In this document: positions 1 through 7,059 of the stretch, in pieces | How positions within the stretch are numbered: the stretch's first letter is position 1 | How the letters are laid out: each line of letters opens with the position of its first letter | DNA from: Firmicutes bacterium UBA4881 | GTDB lineage: Bacteria; Bacillota; DTU065 | NCBI GenBank assembly: GCA_002399235.1 | Contig: DHDH01000048.1 | Location: 1-8,647, forward strand | DNA length: 8,647 bases | Direction: 5' to 3' | Made by a program: the position numbers and the translations under genes | Notes under the pieces: generated by a model | Seen by the model: the letters and a program-made list of their open reading frames with translations, nothing else | What the model was told of the DNA's origin: nothing | Database searches by the model: none

Positions 1-1248
1 GAAGCTGAACATCGCTTTGCTCTAGCAAAAAGGAAAGGTGTTCCCTCTATGGCGCTTTTCTATCCAGCAACTCAGGACAGCACCTATGCAGCTTGGGCAC
101 TTTCTAGATCTTGGGGTCAGCTTTATACAGGAACGATGCATTCTAATACTCTGTCGGATAAACCCTATAGAACCTTTGAAAAACAACATACTGCCTTATA
201 TAATAATCCTGAAAAAATTAGTGATTTGGCTTTTTACTTTTCCGAAATGACCAGAGATTACACTTCTCCTAATGCACCACAAAAATACATGAAACCATTC
301 ATGTCCTATATGGAGGCAGCTTATGTTTCGGGATTATTAAGTGATATGGTATTTCCCAGCGACACCATCGAAGAATTGTGTAAGCATCAGGTCATTGTTG
401 TACCTTCAATAATAATGGTTGGCGACGATGAGCTCGAAAATCTTGCTCAATATGTCCGCAGAGGTGGTAAGCTGATAATAATTGGCGAATTTGGCACAAA
501 AAAACCAGATATTCAGATACGTACTGCAAATGAAGCAGTTTCAGCCCTTGGAGTATCTGCAAGAATAGGCAAAGAAATGTATAATGGAACAGCGCAAATA
601 AACTATCATGGTGAGTCCTACAATTTTAACAAGGTAACCTCAAATGCTTCCATCACCCCGAATGGAGCAGAGCCTATATTAGTTGGTGAAAATGGTGAGA
701 TATTAGGTGTAACCGAGAAAATAGAGCAAGGAGAAGTTATTTTGTTACCATGTGATATCGGCGACAACGATTTTCAGCCTGCCATTTGGCCCCAAGCAAA
801 GGAAACAGATGCTTGTGCCTCAATGCTGCCAAGCTTGAGAGAAAATGGTGGGAAGTTATTATCGCTCCTTGTAGATTACAAGCATCTGTCTATAGGTGCA
901 GACAAGGATGTTATGGGCACCCTTTATAGGGTAAAAGGTGATTATGTAGTTCATCTAGTTAACACTAAGGATATGCTTCCAGAAGAAGACTGTAAGGTTT
1001 TAAAAACCGATAAAATTGAACAATTTACAGAAGACGCTGAGAAATTAGGAGCATTCCCTGTGACTATCAATTTGCCCAAAGAAAATGAGGTAAAAGAAGT
1101 TGAATTGTATTCACCAGAATTTGTAGGAGAAAAAACACCAGATTACAAAATAGACGGTGAGAAGTTGTTAATAAATATCCCTGAGAACTTATTTGCTGGC
1201 TATTTACTCATTGATGTTGTAATTAAAAGCGATGATAATCATGATTAA
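1..1248 (+). CDS. GH42-like glycoside hydrolase, C-terminal part (5' end outside window)
   Basis: The reading frame is already open at base 1 and ends at TAA 1246-1248, so at least 415 codons are visible and the true start lies upstream. The ATG at 49 is internal and has no ribosome site. The first ~100 residues (motifs such as LSRSWGQLYTGT) look like the end of a sugar-hydrolase barrel. A Rossmann-like segment follows, with VIVVPSIIMVGDDELENL and then YVRRGGKLIIIGEFG. This is the pattern of the trimerisation (A4, amidotransferase-like) domain of GH42 beta-galactosidases, in which a strand, a helix and a 'GG-L-hydrophobic' strand recur. The C-terminus, ending NIPENLFAGYLLIDVV, is beta-rich like domain C of that family. 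The catalytic glutamates would be upstream, so the substrate cannot be inferred. No signal peptide can be judged. The family assignment rests on domain pattern only. A related uncharacterised hydrolase-like family is the main alternative. Confidence 0.6.
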   Translation, partial: EAEHRFALAKRKGVPSMALFYPATQDSTYAAWALSRSWGQLYTGTMHSNTLSDKPYRTFEKQHTALYNNPEKISDLAFYFSEMTRDYTSPNAPQKYMKPFMSYMEAAYVSGLLSDMVFPSDTIEELCKHQVIVVPSIIMVGDDELENLAQYVRRGGKLIIIGEFGTKKPDIQIRTANEAVSALGVSARIGKEMYNGTAQINYHGESYNFNKVTSNASITPNGAEPILVGENGEILGVTEKIEQGEVILLPCDIGDNDFQPAIWPQAKETDACASMLPSLRENGGKLLSLLVDYKHLSIGADKDVMGTLYRVKGDYVVHLVNTKDMLPEEDCKVLKTDKIEQFTEDAEKLGAFPVTINLPKENEVKEVELYSPEFVGEKTPDYKIDGEKLLINIPENLFAGYLLIDVVIKSDDNHD

Positions 1249-1387
1249 TAGCAGAAGTATAGATTCGAAAGTTATAACTAATAAAAAAGAGCAAAAGGCT
1301 AGATATACACTAACAAACTCTAAGGAGCTCCTACGCTTAGCAAACACTATTATGAGTATTTTCGTTAAACCTTATCTACATCACTAG
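1241..1387 (+). CDS. possible 48-residue ORF overlapping the hydrolase stop
   Basis: An ATG at 1241 opens a different frame (MINSRSIDSK...) that overlaps the upstream stop by 8 bases (ATGATTAA), a layout compatible with translational coupling. It ends at TAG 1385-1387, inside the right arm of the hairpin that follows. The product would be lysine/arginine rich with one amphipathic stretch (ELLRLANTIMSIF) and no recognised domain. There is no good Shine-Dalgarno site before it, only AAAGCGATGATAATC. The most likely explanation is a chance ORF in a short intergenic gap. It is listed because the overlap and the end point at the hairpin are neat. Confidence 0.15.
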   Translation: MINSRSIDSKVITNKKEQKARYTLTNSKELLRLANTIMSIFVKPYLHH

Positions 1388-1399
1388 ATAAGGTTTAAT
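1364..1399 (+). terminator. perfect long hairpin between hydrolase and oligoendopeptidase genes
   Basis: The arms AAACCTTATCTA (1367-1378) and TAGATAAGGTTT (1385-1396) are exact reverse complements around the 6-base loop CATCAC. Two more T-A pairs and a G-U pair extend the stem outward. The T tract is poor: the last Ts belong to the stem and AATGTCATAAAT follows. It therefore fits a weak intrinsic terminator for the upstream gene, or an RNA-processing or stability hairpin. It lies 25 bases before the oligoendopeptidase start. Confidence 0.5.
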
Positions 1400-1423
1400 G
1401 TCATAAATCTAAACAGAAAGAAG

Positions 1424-3241
1424 ATGCGAGGTATGAAATACAATAACACTTGGGATTTAGAGGCAATTATCCCAGGAGGAACAAAATCACCTGAACTTCA
1501 GACAAAGCTAAAAAGTGTAAAAGAAGGTATTGAGGAATATAAAAGACTCATTCAGGAATGGAACTCTTTAGAAGAAAAATCAGCTGAGCCTTTAAAACAA
1601 ATCCTAGCAAAACAAGAAGCCATTGAAAAAGGGTTAGGACAAGGTCAAGTTTTTGTACAAATGTGGCATGATGCTTTTATGAACGACGAATATGCCAATG
1701 TCGTTATGGGACAGGTAATGGATTTAGCGGCTGAATTAGAGAATTGTTCCACTACTTTTATGAAAAAACTAGTTTTGATACCTGAAGAAACCTGGAACGA
1801 TCTCTTAAAGGATCCCAAGTTAAACGAAGTCGCTTTTTCCTTGCATGAGATCCGTGATCAAGGTAAGCGTTTGTTATCCGAGGAAGAAGAAAAAATTATT
1901 AACGATTTAAATAAAGATGGTCTGGCAGCATGGAGCCAAATCTACGATACTGTTGTTTCCATTATGAACATTCCTTTTACTGATAAAGATGGTAAAACAA
2001 TGCAGTATTCTGTCGGTCAAGCGATGAACCGGATGTATGATGATCCAGATCCCCTTGTACGTAAACAGCTTTTTGAGAATTGGGAAGCGGCCTGGTCGAA
2101 ATTTGCACCTATTTTTGCTGATATCTTGAATCACCTCGATGGCTACCGGATTACCTTGCAAAAAGCTCATAACCGTGAACATTTCTTAGATGAGCCATTA
2201 GAGTATAATCGGATGTCCCAAGAAACACTTGAGGCAATGTGGCAGGCGATTGGGGCTCGCAAAGGATCCTTTGTTAAGTATTTGAATCAAAAAGCCAAGC
2301 TTCTAGGTATGGAAAAATTGGGCTGGCAGGATGTTGAGGCTCCGATTGCGTTAGGGAATGCCAAAGCAGCTCACTTTACCTATGATGAAGCCTGTGATTT
2401 TGTAATTGATAATTTTGCCACCTTCGGGCCAAAGCTAGCTGCTTTTGCTAAACACGCGCTAGAGAATCGTTGGATAGAAGCAGAAGATCGCCCCAATAAA
2501 AGGCCAGGCGGTTATTGCACTATGCTACCTGAATTCAAAGAGTCACGAATTTTCATGACTTTTATGGGTTCTTCAGGTGGCGTAAGTACTTTAGCACATG
2601 AATTAGGTCATGCTTTTCATAGTAATGTAATGAGGGATTTACCTGTATTAAACCAAGGGTATGCCATGAATGTGGCAGAAACTGCCAGTACCTTTGCTGA
2701 GACTATTGTTGGTAATGCAACGGTAAACAACGCCAAAACAAAAGAAGAAAAAATAATGTTATTGGATTCTAAGATGCAAAATGCAATCGCTATGTTTATG
2801 AATATTCATGCTCGCTTTATCTTTGAAAAATCCTTCTACGAAGAACGTACTAAAGGTGTTGTCTCAGAACAAAGAATTAACGAATTAATGTTAAATGCTC
2901 AAAAAGAAGCTTATGTTGATTCTCTAGCAAATTACCATCCAAGTTTCTGGTGCAGCAAATTGCATTTCTATATTGATGAAGTACCGTTTTATAATTTCCC
3001 CTATACATTTGGCTTTTTGTTCGCCTTAGGTATTTATGCTGAATATGTAAAGAACCCTGAAGGCTTTGAGGATAAATACATTGCCTTATTACGTGATACA
3101 GGTTCGATGAAGGTGGAAGAATTAGCAATGAAGCATTTAAATGTAGACATTACTAAGCAAGAATTTTGGGAAGCTGGCATTATCTTGATGGAAAAGGATG
3201 TAGAAGAGTTTATCTCTCTAACTAATGAACTCACAAAATAA
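1424..3241 (+). CDS. pepF: M3 family oligoendopeptidase F
   Basis: A cytoplasmic zinc metallopeptidase that cleaves short peptides, typically after larger proteases have made oligopeptides. The 605-residue length is normal for PepF/M3B proteins. The catalytic motif HELGH (H392, E393, H396) is followed by AFHS and then NVAETASTFAE, where E419 is the probable third zinc ligand (E426 is the alternative). Near the C-terminus, H514 in KLHFYIDE and the FYNFPYTFG stretch (Y523, Y527) match the conserved substrate-binding region of M3 enzymes. The first ~190 residues form the helical N-terminal lobe. There is no signal peptide or membrane segment. The start at 1424 is preceded by AGAAAGAAG. ATG 1433 (MKYNNTWDL) is an in-frame alternative that would give a start more like other family members, since NTWDL is the usual beginning. 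The gene appears monocistronic, between a hairpin and a strong terminator. Confidence 0.95.
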   Translation: MRGMKYNNTWDLEAIIPGGTKSPELQTKLKSVKEGIEEYKRLIQEWNSLEEKSAEPLKQILAKQEAIEKGLGQGQVFVQMWHDAFMNDEYANVVMGQVMDLAAELENCSTTFMKKLVLIPEETWNDLLKDPKLNEVAFSLHEIRDQGKRLLSEEEEKIINDLNKDGLAAWSQIYDTVVSIMNIPFTDKDGKTMQYSVGQAMNRMYDDPDPLVRKQLFENWEAAWSKFAPIFADILNHLDGYRITLQKAHNREHFLDEPLEYNRMSQETLEAMWQAIGARKGSFVKYLNQKAKLLGMEKLGWQDVEAPIALGNAKAAHFTYDEACDFVIDNFATFGPKLAAFAKHALENRWIEAEDRPNKRPGGYCTMLPEFKESRIFMTFMGSSGGVSTLAHELGHAFHSNVMRDLPVLNQGYAMNVAETASTFAETIVGNATVNNAKTKEEKIMLLDSKMQNAIAMFMNIHARFIFEKSFYEERTKGVVSEQRINELMLNAQKEAYVDSLANYHPSFWCSKLHFYIDEVPFYNFPYTFGFLFALGIYAEYVKNPEGFEDKYIALLRDTGSMKVEELAMKHLNVDITKQEFWEAGIILMEKDVEEFISLTNELTK

Positions 3242-3314
3242 TTAACTTCTGCTTTCAATAACATCCTATTCAAGTTAGATGTTAATCAAGGTAACAGAGT
3301 TAATTCTTATATTT

Positions 3315-3356
3315 AAAATGCAGTCTCGGAGATCTATCTTCGAGACTGCATTTTTT
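3315..3356 (+). terminator. strong intrinsic terminator of the oligoendopeptidase gene
   Basis: The arms AAAATGCAGTCTCG (3315-3328) and CGAGACTGCATTTT (3341-3354) are exact reverse complements around a 12-base loop, and the T run continues to 3356. It lies about 75 bases after the stop codon. The A run on the left arm means it could also act in the minus direction. A second, weaker inverted repeat, TAACATC (3259-3265) with GATGTTA (3278-3284), lies between the stop and this terminator. Confidence 0.9.
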
Positions 3357-3619
3357 AGTAAGTGGAACTACAACTTTTTGGGAGGCATCTAGAATGGTAT
3401 TTCAGCATTAAAGTTTACGAAGCAGCTTCTCTAATAAAAGACTGAGTTTTTAAGACAGTTTAAAAGATTACTGCAGCCGATACTGCTTGTTTAAAATAAA
3501 TTAAACGTCAAAATTTATTTATCAACCATGATTTTAGAGCGTTTTAAAAATGTCGGACTCCAAAAGAAACGTTAAACAAAATGGATATATTCTTTTTAAT
3601 AAATAAGAGACAATGAAAG

Positions 3620-3647
3620 TACCCACTCCCTAGATAGAGAGTGGGTA
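3620..3647 (-). repeat. hairpin, second of two downstream of the orphan minus-strand gene
   Basis: The arms TACCCACTC (3620-3628) and GAGTGGGTA (3639-3647) are exact reverse complements around a 10-base loop. On the minus strand it immediately follows the terminator hairpin at 3649-3668 and is followed by CTTTCATTG, a poor T tract. It could be a back-up terminator or a 3'-end stabilising hairpin. Confidence 0.5.
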
Positions 3648-3668
3648 AAAAGAGGGTAGTACCTCTTT
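3647..3668 (-). terminator. intrinsic terminator of the orphan minus-strand gene
   Basis: Read on the minus strand, AAAGAGG, loop TACTAC, then CCTCTTTTT give a 7-base-pair stem with a run of five Ts. It starts about 87 bases downstream of the stop of the minus-strand gene at 3755. The stem is short but the T run is well placed. Confidence 0.6.
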
Positions 3669-3754
3669 AAATCTAATAACTTCATTATGTGTGAATTGAA
3701 GAATCTAAATTAGTAATTTCAAAGTATGGGTACTAGGTTAGGGCACTTAAGTAT

Positions 3755-4384
3755 TTAAAAAGGAACTTTTTCTAAATCAAACTGTTCATCTAAAATATCT
3801 TCATCTCTATACAAGTGAAAAATAATAGGTGGTAGAAAAAACCCAGAACCATCTTTCAATCCGGCATCTTTCCAACCTTCTATTTGTTGGCACCAATCAT
3901 AGATTTCGATGGCACGTTCACGAGTAACTACCTCATAATCAAATAAACATTCGCCTATTTCATCAATATATCTAAATTCCGGTGGTATATCGGATCGCAT
4001 AATTACATTGTGCCAAAATTTATTATAAGCTGTATCAGTTTGTTGTTCGATCAGAGCAAGTTCATTTTTATTTCCTTGTTTAGCTTTCAACCAATTCATT
4101 GCATCTTGCATAGCTTCAAGTTTAGACAAACATGTACCTTCGGCAGTAGATCCAGTGACACGATTGATTCCTTGCCAACTCCAAGCATTAGGCCCATCAT
4201 TCATACCAATTGGTAGATCAATAAAACTTTCATAACAGATTTTATCTGGATCACCTGGCGCAACTATAGCTTCGGACCAAATCCATCTGCGTGAAAACAG
4301 GTTGGGTTTGCGGGTTTCTCGCCAATCGGTCTCCTTAATGGAAAATACTTCAGAATCTCTAATCCGTGCATATTTGTCTATCAT
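3755..4384 (-). CDS. orphan protein of unknown function
   Basis: A 209-residue protein I do not recognise. A good ribosome site (GGGGAGG, about 7 bases before the ATG on the minus strand) and a downstream terminator argue that it is a real gene. It has no signal peptide or membrane segment and is probably cytoplasmic. It is rich in tryptophan and acidic residues. Visible landmarks are KETDWRETRKPNLFSRRWIW near the N-terminus, a glycine-rich NDGPNAWSWQGINRVTGS stretch around residues 62-79, a predicted helix SKLEAMQDAMNWLKAKQG around 87-104, and an acidic C-terminal tail (DEDILDEQFDLE). No catalytic motif is obvious. It is transcribed away from the truncated AlbA_2-like regulator remnant and occupies the position where that gene's missing 5' half should be. 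This suggests it arrived by insertion or is a rapidly gained accessory gene. Confidence 0.7.
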   Translation of the reverse strand: MIDKYARIRDSEVFSIKETDWRETRKPNLFSRRWIWSEAIVAPGDPDKICYESFIDLPIGMNDGPNAWSWQGINRVTGSTAEGTCLSKLEAMQDAMNWLKAKQGNKNELALIEQQTDTAYNKFWHNVIMRSDIPPEFRYIDEIGECLFDYEVVTRERAIEIYDWCQQIEGWKDAGLKDGSGFFLPPIIFHLYRDEDILDEQFDLEKVPF

Positions 4385-4427
4385 AGATAAACCTCCCCAT
4401 TGGGTATTTATTGGGACATGTTATCTT

Positions 4428-5408
4428 ATGCTAAGAAAGAGCTTAAAATGTCATATTATAGTTTGCTTTCAACTTTTATTAGCTGTATTTGAATTATTTG
4501 AGGAATATTTCAAAGCGTGGAACCCGGAACGAGAAATGGAATATGGCTTATTTCGAATACCTATACCGGAGTTTTCACCTATGGCTTTCCGAGAAGGGCT
4601 TGTAAATGCATTTTGTCATCGTGATTACACAATTTTGCAGATGGTTAGATTGGTTATTGAAGATGAAGGGATGACCATTAGTAGTCCTGGTGGTTTTATC
4701 GAAGGAGTAAACTTAGATAATTTATTAATTGTAGAACCACATGGGAGAAACCCAGCTCTTGCTGATGCCTTAAAAAGAATTGGTTTAGCAGAGAGAACAG
4801 GTCGTGGTATTGATAGAATTTTTGAAGGTTCAATTATGTATGGTCGTCCTTGGCCTGATTATTCGGAATCAACATCAAGGTATGTAAAACTGTTTATTAA
4901 ACGAGGTAAACCAGACTTATCTTTTACAAAAATGATCATCGAGGAAGAAAATAGGACAGGAAGAACAATACCAATCAATTCCTTGCTAATACTGTCTTCT
5001 TTGCAAAATGAAAGACGTTTAGATATACATCGAATTGCCCAAATAACAAAAATAAGCGAGAGCAAAGCTAAAGCCAATGTAGAAAAACTCTTGGAAAGTG
5101 GTCTAATAGAAGCAGTAGGAAACGGAAAAAATCGTGAGTATATACTAAGTGTTAAGGTTTACGCGAAAACAGATAATCTAGCTGGTTATGTAAGGCAAAC
5201 AGGAATTGATAGAATAAGAAATGAAGAACTCATATTGAAGTTAGCAAGAGAACAAAATGGCGAAATATCCCGTGAAAATGTTATTGCATTATTACAAGTA
5301 ACACCTTCACAAGCCTACCGATTACTAAAGAAATTAGTAGCTAATAATATGCTTGAACTTGTAGGTAAGGGGAGAGGCGCCAAATATAAGTTAATTAATA
5401 AAAAGTGA
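4428..5408 (+). pseudogene. AlbA_2/RecG-like ATP-binding regulator, 5'-truncated
   Basis: The product matches the C-terminal half of the ATP-binding 'RecG-like' putative transcriptional regulators, which normally carry an N-terminal AlbA_2 (Schlafen-type) domain. Counting from the ATG at 4428, FREGLVNAFCHRDY (about residues 53-66) and GRNPALADALKRIGLAERTG (from 106) are the hallmark GHKL-like ATPase motifs. IIEEENRTGR and a first winged helix follow (about 184-242), then a second one (about 263-323) ending LELVGKGRGAKYKL. Family resemblance begins only near 4470 (LLLAVFELFEEYF). The frame stays open back to 4302, but that part is antisense to the neighbouring gene and is not family-like. No good ribosome site precedes 4428 or the next ATG at 4536. 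About 200 expected N-terminal residues are missing from the window. It may be a recent remnant, because the remaining frame has no internal stops, or a shortened protein that is still made. Confidence 0.7.
4455..4460 (-). promoter_or_regulatory. candidate -10 element for the orphan minus-strand gene
   Basis: On the minus strand this reads TATAAT, about 70 bases before the start codon at 4384. No convincing TTGACA-like -35 lies 16-18 bases further upstream, so this is a weak call in AT-rich DNA. It sits inside the beginning of the plus-strand regulator remnant, which would place the promoter in former coding sequence. Confidence 0.25.
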
Positions 5409-5504
5409 AGATTAAAAAAACTTACATCAGACTTGACTAGTGACTCATTAGAGCAAATAAAAACAGATCAGGAAGGTTAATTATTTGCAAACTTAGCATA
5501 TAAA

Positions 5505-5543
5505 AAGCCCTCGTGGGATATACCTCACGAGGGCTTGCGTTTT
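5505..5543. terminator. bidirectional terminator shared by the regulator remnant and the MATE gene
   Basis: The arms AAGCCCTCGTG (5505-5515) and CACGAGGGCTT (5526-5536) pair perfectly, and a G-U and a G-C pair extend the stem inward. On the minus strand it ends in a run of five Ts and lies about 57 bases after the MATE stop. On the plus strand it is followed by GCGTTTTCT. It separates two convergent genes. Confidence 0.9.
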
Positions 5544-5592
5544 CTATAACAAGTAAATCAAGTAATTTCAAGCACTGTATGATCGTATGGCT

Positions 5593-6969
5593 CTAAATTG
5601 TCGCAAGCTCAGCTTCTTCTATAGCACGTTTACGAATTTGTTTTCGTGCATAAAAGAAGCTCCCTACTTGACCTAGTCCTGCTATTGTCCAAGTAACTGG
5701 GTAGCAAACAAAAAGCATCATCACTGTGGGATACCAGCGGAAGAAGGTGGCCAGCCAAACGATACGCATAAGACAGGCGCCTACTAGTGTGCAAAGCATG
5801 GGCAGTATTGAATAGCCCATAGCACGGGTTAAACCTGGATACACATTCATTATACCGCAAGTGAAATAGAGAGCCATCATTACCTTAATGCGAAGCATTC
5901 CGAGCTCAATAACATCTGGGTTAGGCGTATAAAAACCCATTAGCGACCTTCCAAAGTATAATGTCGCACCACCTAAGATAATCCAAGTAGCGAAGATTAA
6001 TACTGTGCAGACCTTGGCAATAGTATCTATTCGATCATATTTCTTAGCTCCCATGTTCTGCCCGGTAAAAGTAATGGCTGCGTTGTAGTAAGCATTGGTT
6101 GAGGTAGCAACAAGTCCTTCAATATTGCTAGCAGCAGCACTAGCTGCCACCATCACCGAGCCAAAAGAATTGACAGCAGACTGGATTAGTACATTGGAAA
6201 TGGAGAATAACAAACTCTGTAGACCAGCTGGTAAGCCAATCCTTACTATGTCCTTAAGCTTATGTATATCAATACTCATTCGCTTAAACCTAAAACGGAT
6301 AGCTCCATCGCTTTGAGTTAGACAAGTCATAATCATTAACATCGCAAGGTATTGTGAAATTACCGTAGCCCATGCTACACCATCAACACTCATGTGCAAC
6401 ACTATCACAAAGAACATGTTGAGGATCACGTTTACAATACCTGTAATAGTTAGATAATACATTGGTCTACGACTATCACCTATAGCTCGTAAAATGGCTG
6501 CACCGAAATTGAACACCATGCTAGCAGGCAAACCAATAAAATAGATTTTCATATATAGAGTTGATAAATCGATAATATCTACTGGAGTACCCATATAAGC
6601 TAGTAAAGGCTCACAAAGTACTAAACCTGCTATCATGACTAGCACTCCACCGATTATGCTGATTGTAATTGAAGTGTGGACAGAATGGCTTATAGCGTCT
6701 GGTTTACCAGCGCCGTAATCCTGTGCTACGATTACGCTTGTTCCAACTGACAAGCCCATAAATAGGTTGACAATAAGGTTTATTAGGGAACCTGTTGCTC
6801 CCACAGCAGCTAACGCTTCACTACCAGAATAACGTCCTACAACTACCATATCTGCGGTATTAAATAATAACTGCAGAATATTCATTGCCATAATTGGCAA
6901 AGCAAAAACTAATATCTTACCGAACAGCGGTCCGCTGCACATATCCATGTCACGATCTAGTGAAAGCAT
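5593..6969 (-). CDS. MATE family efflux transporter
   Basis: A 458-residue inner-membrane exporter of the multidrug and toxic compound extrusion family, which expels drugs or metabolites in exchange for Na+ or H+. The length is typical. The N-terminus GPLFGKILVFALPIMAMNIL followed by FNTADMVVVGRYSGSEALAAVG is the classic MATE opening. Around twelve hydrophobic segments fall into two homologous halves. The second half starts near DIVRIGLPAGLQSLLFSISN and includes the family-typical GQNMGAKKYDRI. The C-terminal tail is short and charged (RKQIRKRAIEEAEL). The start at 6969 has GGGA 8 bases upstream and follows a recognisable promoter. A second in-frame ATG lies eight codons later. It is a stand-alone gene convergent with the regulator remnant. 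The substrate cannot be predicted. The type resembles Firmicute NorM/DinF-like pumps of unknown specificity. Confidence 0.95.
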   Translation of the reverse strand: MLSLDRDMDMCSGPLFGKILVFALPIMAMNILQLLFNTADMVVVGRYSGSEALAAVGATGSLINLIVNLFMGLSVGTSVIVAQDYGAGKPDAISHSVHTSITISIIGGVLVMIAGLVLCEPLLAYMGTPVDIIDLSTLYMKIYFIGLPASMVFNFGAAILRAIGDSRRPMYYLTITGIVNVILNMFFVIVLHMSVDGVAWATVISQYLAMLMIMTCLTQSDGAIRFRFKRMSIDIHKLKDIVRIGLPAGLQSLLFSISNVLIQSAVNSFGSVMVAASAAASNIEGLVATSTNAYYNAAITFTGQNMGAKKYDRIDTIAKVCTVLIFATWIILGGATLYFGRSLMGFYTPNPDVIELGMLRIKVMMALYFTCGIMNVYPGLTRAMGYSILPMLCTLVGACLMRIVWLATFFRWYPTVMMLFVCYPVTWTIAGLGQVGSFFYARKQIRKRAIEEAELATI

Positions 6970-7020
6970 AAAAGAGTTCCCATCCTTTTTCTAAGTTCTA
7001 TCAATGCTAGTACCTAAGCC

Positions 7021-7029
7021 ATTATACCA
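7021..7029 (-). promoter_or_regulatory. extended -10 promoter of the MATE gene
   Basis: On the minus strand this reads TGGTATAAT, a perfect extended -10 (TGnTATAAT), about 50 bases before the start codon. No good TTGACA lies at the right distance, as expected for extended -10 promoters. It implies transcription starting near 7014 and a leader of about 45 bases. Confidence 0.65.
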
Positions 7030-7036
7030 TAACTGG

Positions 7037-7058
7037 AATACTCTTTTGGACAAGTATT
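7037..7058. promoter_or_regulatory. inverted repeat just upstream of the MATE -10, possible operator
   Basis: AATACT (7037-7042) and AGTATT (7053-7058) are exact reverse complements separated by 10 bases. On the minus strand they cover roughly the -35 region of the MATE promoter, a usual place for a regulator of an efflux gene to bind. The arms are only 6 bases, so chance is possible. Confidence 0.3.
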
Positions 7059-7059
7059 A

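Larger units (their letters stand above)
3357..3754. other. gene-free stretch between oligoendopeptidase terminator and orphan gene
   Basis: There is no ORF above about 30 codons with a credible ribosome site. GGGAGG at 3380-3385 precedes an ATG at 3394, but that frame closes after five codons. Short frames such as MILERFKNVGLQKKR (ATG 3528) end quickly. The only structure I can support is the pair of hairpins at 3620-3668, listed separately. A short sequence at 3536-3554 resembles one at 4438-4452 (see findings). Confidence 0.5.

Noticed and set aside
1322..1338. AAGGAG followed by a palindrome (AGGAGCTCCT), looking like a ribosome site
   Set aside because: No start codon lies at a usable distance downstream, so it does not mark a gene. 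The 10-base palindrome alone is too short to interpret.
1907..2182. 91-codon minus-strand frame inside the oligoendopeptidase gene
   Set aside because: It is antisense to a clear M3 peptidase and has no ribosome site or family resemblance. The same applies to minus frames at 2877-3128 and 3034-3273.
4010..4216. 68-codon plus-strand frame within the orphan gene
   Set aside because: It is a shadow of the minus-strand gene with no ribosome site and a low-complexity hydrophobic product.
4302..4427. Extension of the regulator frame upstream to ATG 4302
   Set aside because: This part is antisense to the better supported orphan gene and to its ribosome site, and it does not resemble the AlbA_2 domain that should be there.
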